Positions 63,771 through 64,000 of a DNA stretch of 64,000 bases are shown one piece after another. The position numbers and the translations under genes were made by a program. Location: positions 1 to 64,000 of the forward strand of contig JADCGP010000016.1 in the NCBI GenBank assembly GCA_020248915.1. Direction: 5' to 3'. The stretch's first letter is position 1, and each line of letters starts with the position of its first letter. The stretch comes from Rubrivivax sp. (GTDB taxonomy: Bacteria; Pseudomonadota; Gammaproteobacteria; Burkholderiales; Burkholderiaceae_C). The notes beneath the pieces are model-generated. The model worked only from the letters and a program-made list of their open reading frames with translations. It was not told the origin of the DNA and searched no databases.

Positions 63771-64000
63771 TCAGCCGGAAGAGAAGAACGACCAGACCAG
63801 CCACCCCAACAACCCCACCACCAACGCGACCCGGATCGCCCCCTCGGGCACACCGAGACCGCGCCTCTTCCACTCCCCCGTGGCGAAAGGGTCCGGGCCG
63901 GCCCAGCCACGCTGGCGGGCTTCGGCCTCGGCCTGCATCTGCGCCGCACGCTCGCGCTGGCGTTCGAGCGCCGGCTGCTGCGCCTCGAGGCGGCGGCGGA
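63771..64000 (-). CDS. C-terminal fragment of a tail-anchored coiled-coil protein
   Basis: The frame runs off the right edge of the window, so only 75 C-terminal residues are visible. They contain a Gln/Glu/Arg/Ala-rich helix (LEAQQPALERQRERAAQMQ), a linker WAGPDPFATGEWKRRGLG, and a terminal membrane helix AIRVALVVGLLGWLVWSFFSSG before the TGA. Codon use is strongly G/C-ending. It is probably a small inner-membrane protein with a cytoplasmic coiled coil. Family not recognised; the start is outside the window. Confidence 0.6.
   Translation of the reverse strand, partial: RRRLEAQQPALERQRERAAQMQAEAEARQRGWAGPDPFATGEWKRRGLGVPEGAIRVALVVGLLGWLVWSFFSSG

Noticed and set aside
63117..63873. Several short open frames with AKKAGKE- or SLLVQRK-like peptides
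   Set aside because: They are read through the inverted-repeat arms (AAAGAAAG tracts). Such peptides reflect the repeat, not a protein.

Overview
The window is a very GC-rich bacterial chromosome segment with G or C at almost every third codon position and many GTG starts. Gene content and order (yajC-secD-secF, lysM/dprA/smg facing def/fmt, accB-accC-prmA-DUF3426, pgk-maeB-pyk-fba, DUF1631) fit a betaproteobacterium of the order Burkholderiales, probably of the Rubrivivax/Leptothrix/Ideonella type. The genus is an inference. No rRNA, tRNA, CRISPR array or insertion sequence was seen.

1-20.4 kb is an exopolysaccharide locus of the exosortase-A (XrtA/PEP-CTERM) type. It holds two family-2 glycosyltransferases, a Wzx-like flippase, a membrane-tethered methyltransferase-like protein, two Tat-like lipoproteins with proline linkers, a TPR protein, and the accessory set that accompanies XrtA: two alpha/beta hydrolases, an acyl carrier protein, an acyl-CoA ligase, a GNAT-like protein, a PLP decarboxylase and an asparagine-synthase-like amidotransferase. 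An O-antigen-ligase/polymerase-like membrane protein closes the set. No exosortase, PEP-CTERM substrate or PrsK/PrsR regulator lies in the window. A MNT/HEPN toxin-antitoxin pair (20.4-21.2 kb) separates this locus from UDP-glucose dehydrogenase, which would supply UDP-glucuronate.

22.6-28.4 kb encodes the Sec accessory proteins YajC, SecD and SecF and a DUF1631 protein. 28.4-33.2 kb holds smg, dprA and a LysM protein on the minus strand, divergent from def and fmt (N-terminal formylation/deformylation). A small lipoprotein and a GGDEF-EAL c-di-GMP protein follow, then a frameshifted GIN-domain (DUF2807) remnant and an AzlC/AzlD branched-chain amino acid exporter pair.

38.4-44.9 kb is a central-carbon block, pgk, maeB, pyk, fba, all on the plus strand. 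44.9-62.2 kb is almost entirely minus strand: a PfkB kinase, DUF3426 zinc ribbon, prmA, accC, accB, aroQ, a TlpA-like redoxin, a tightly overlapping block (unknown protein, mtgA, aroE, TonB-like protein, RNase II family), an SDR, a YqiA-like esterase, a large zinc metalloprotease lipoprotein, and mpl. Two small exported or membrane proteins (62.3-63.2 kb) precede a striking inverted-repeat element. A truncated tail-anchored coiled-coil protein runs off the right end.

The most notable observations are the XrtA-type acyl/amine-transfer cassette with non-serine hydrolase elbows and a glutaminase-dead amidotransferase; a ligase/polymerase with a carbohydrate-binding-like periplasmic insert; five genes whose -10-like hexamer lies exactly 6 nt before the start codon (probable leaderless mRNAs); and a pair of 68-bp inverted arms, each containing its own 14-bp-stem hairpin.
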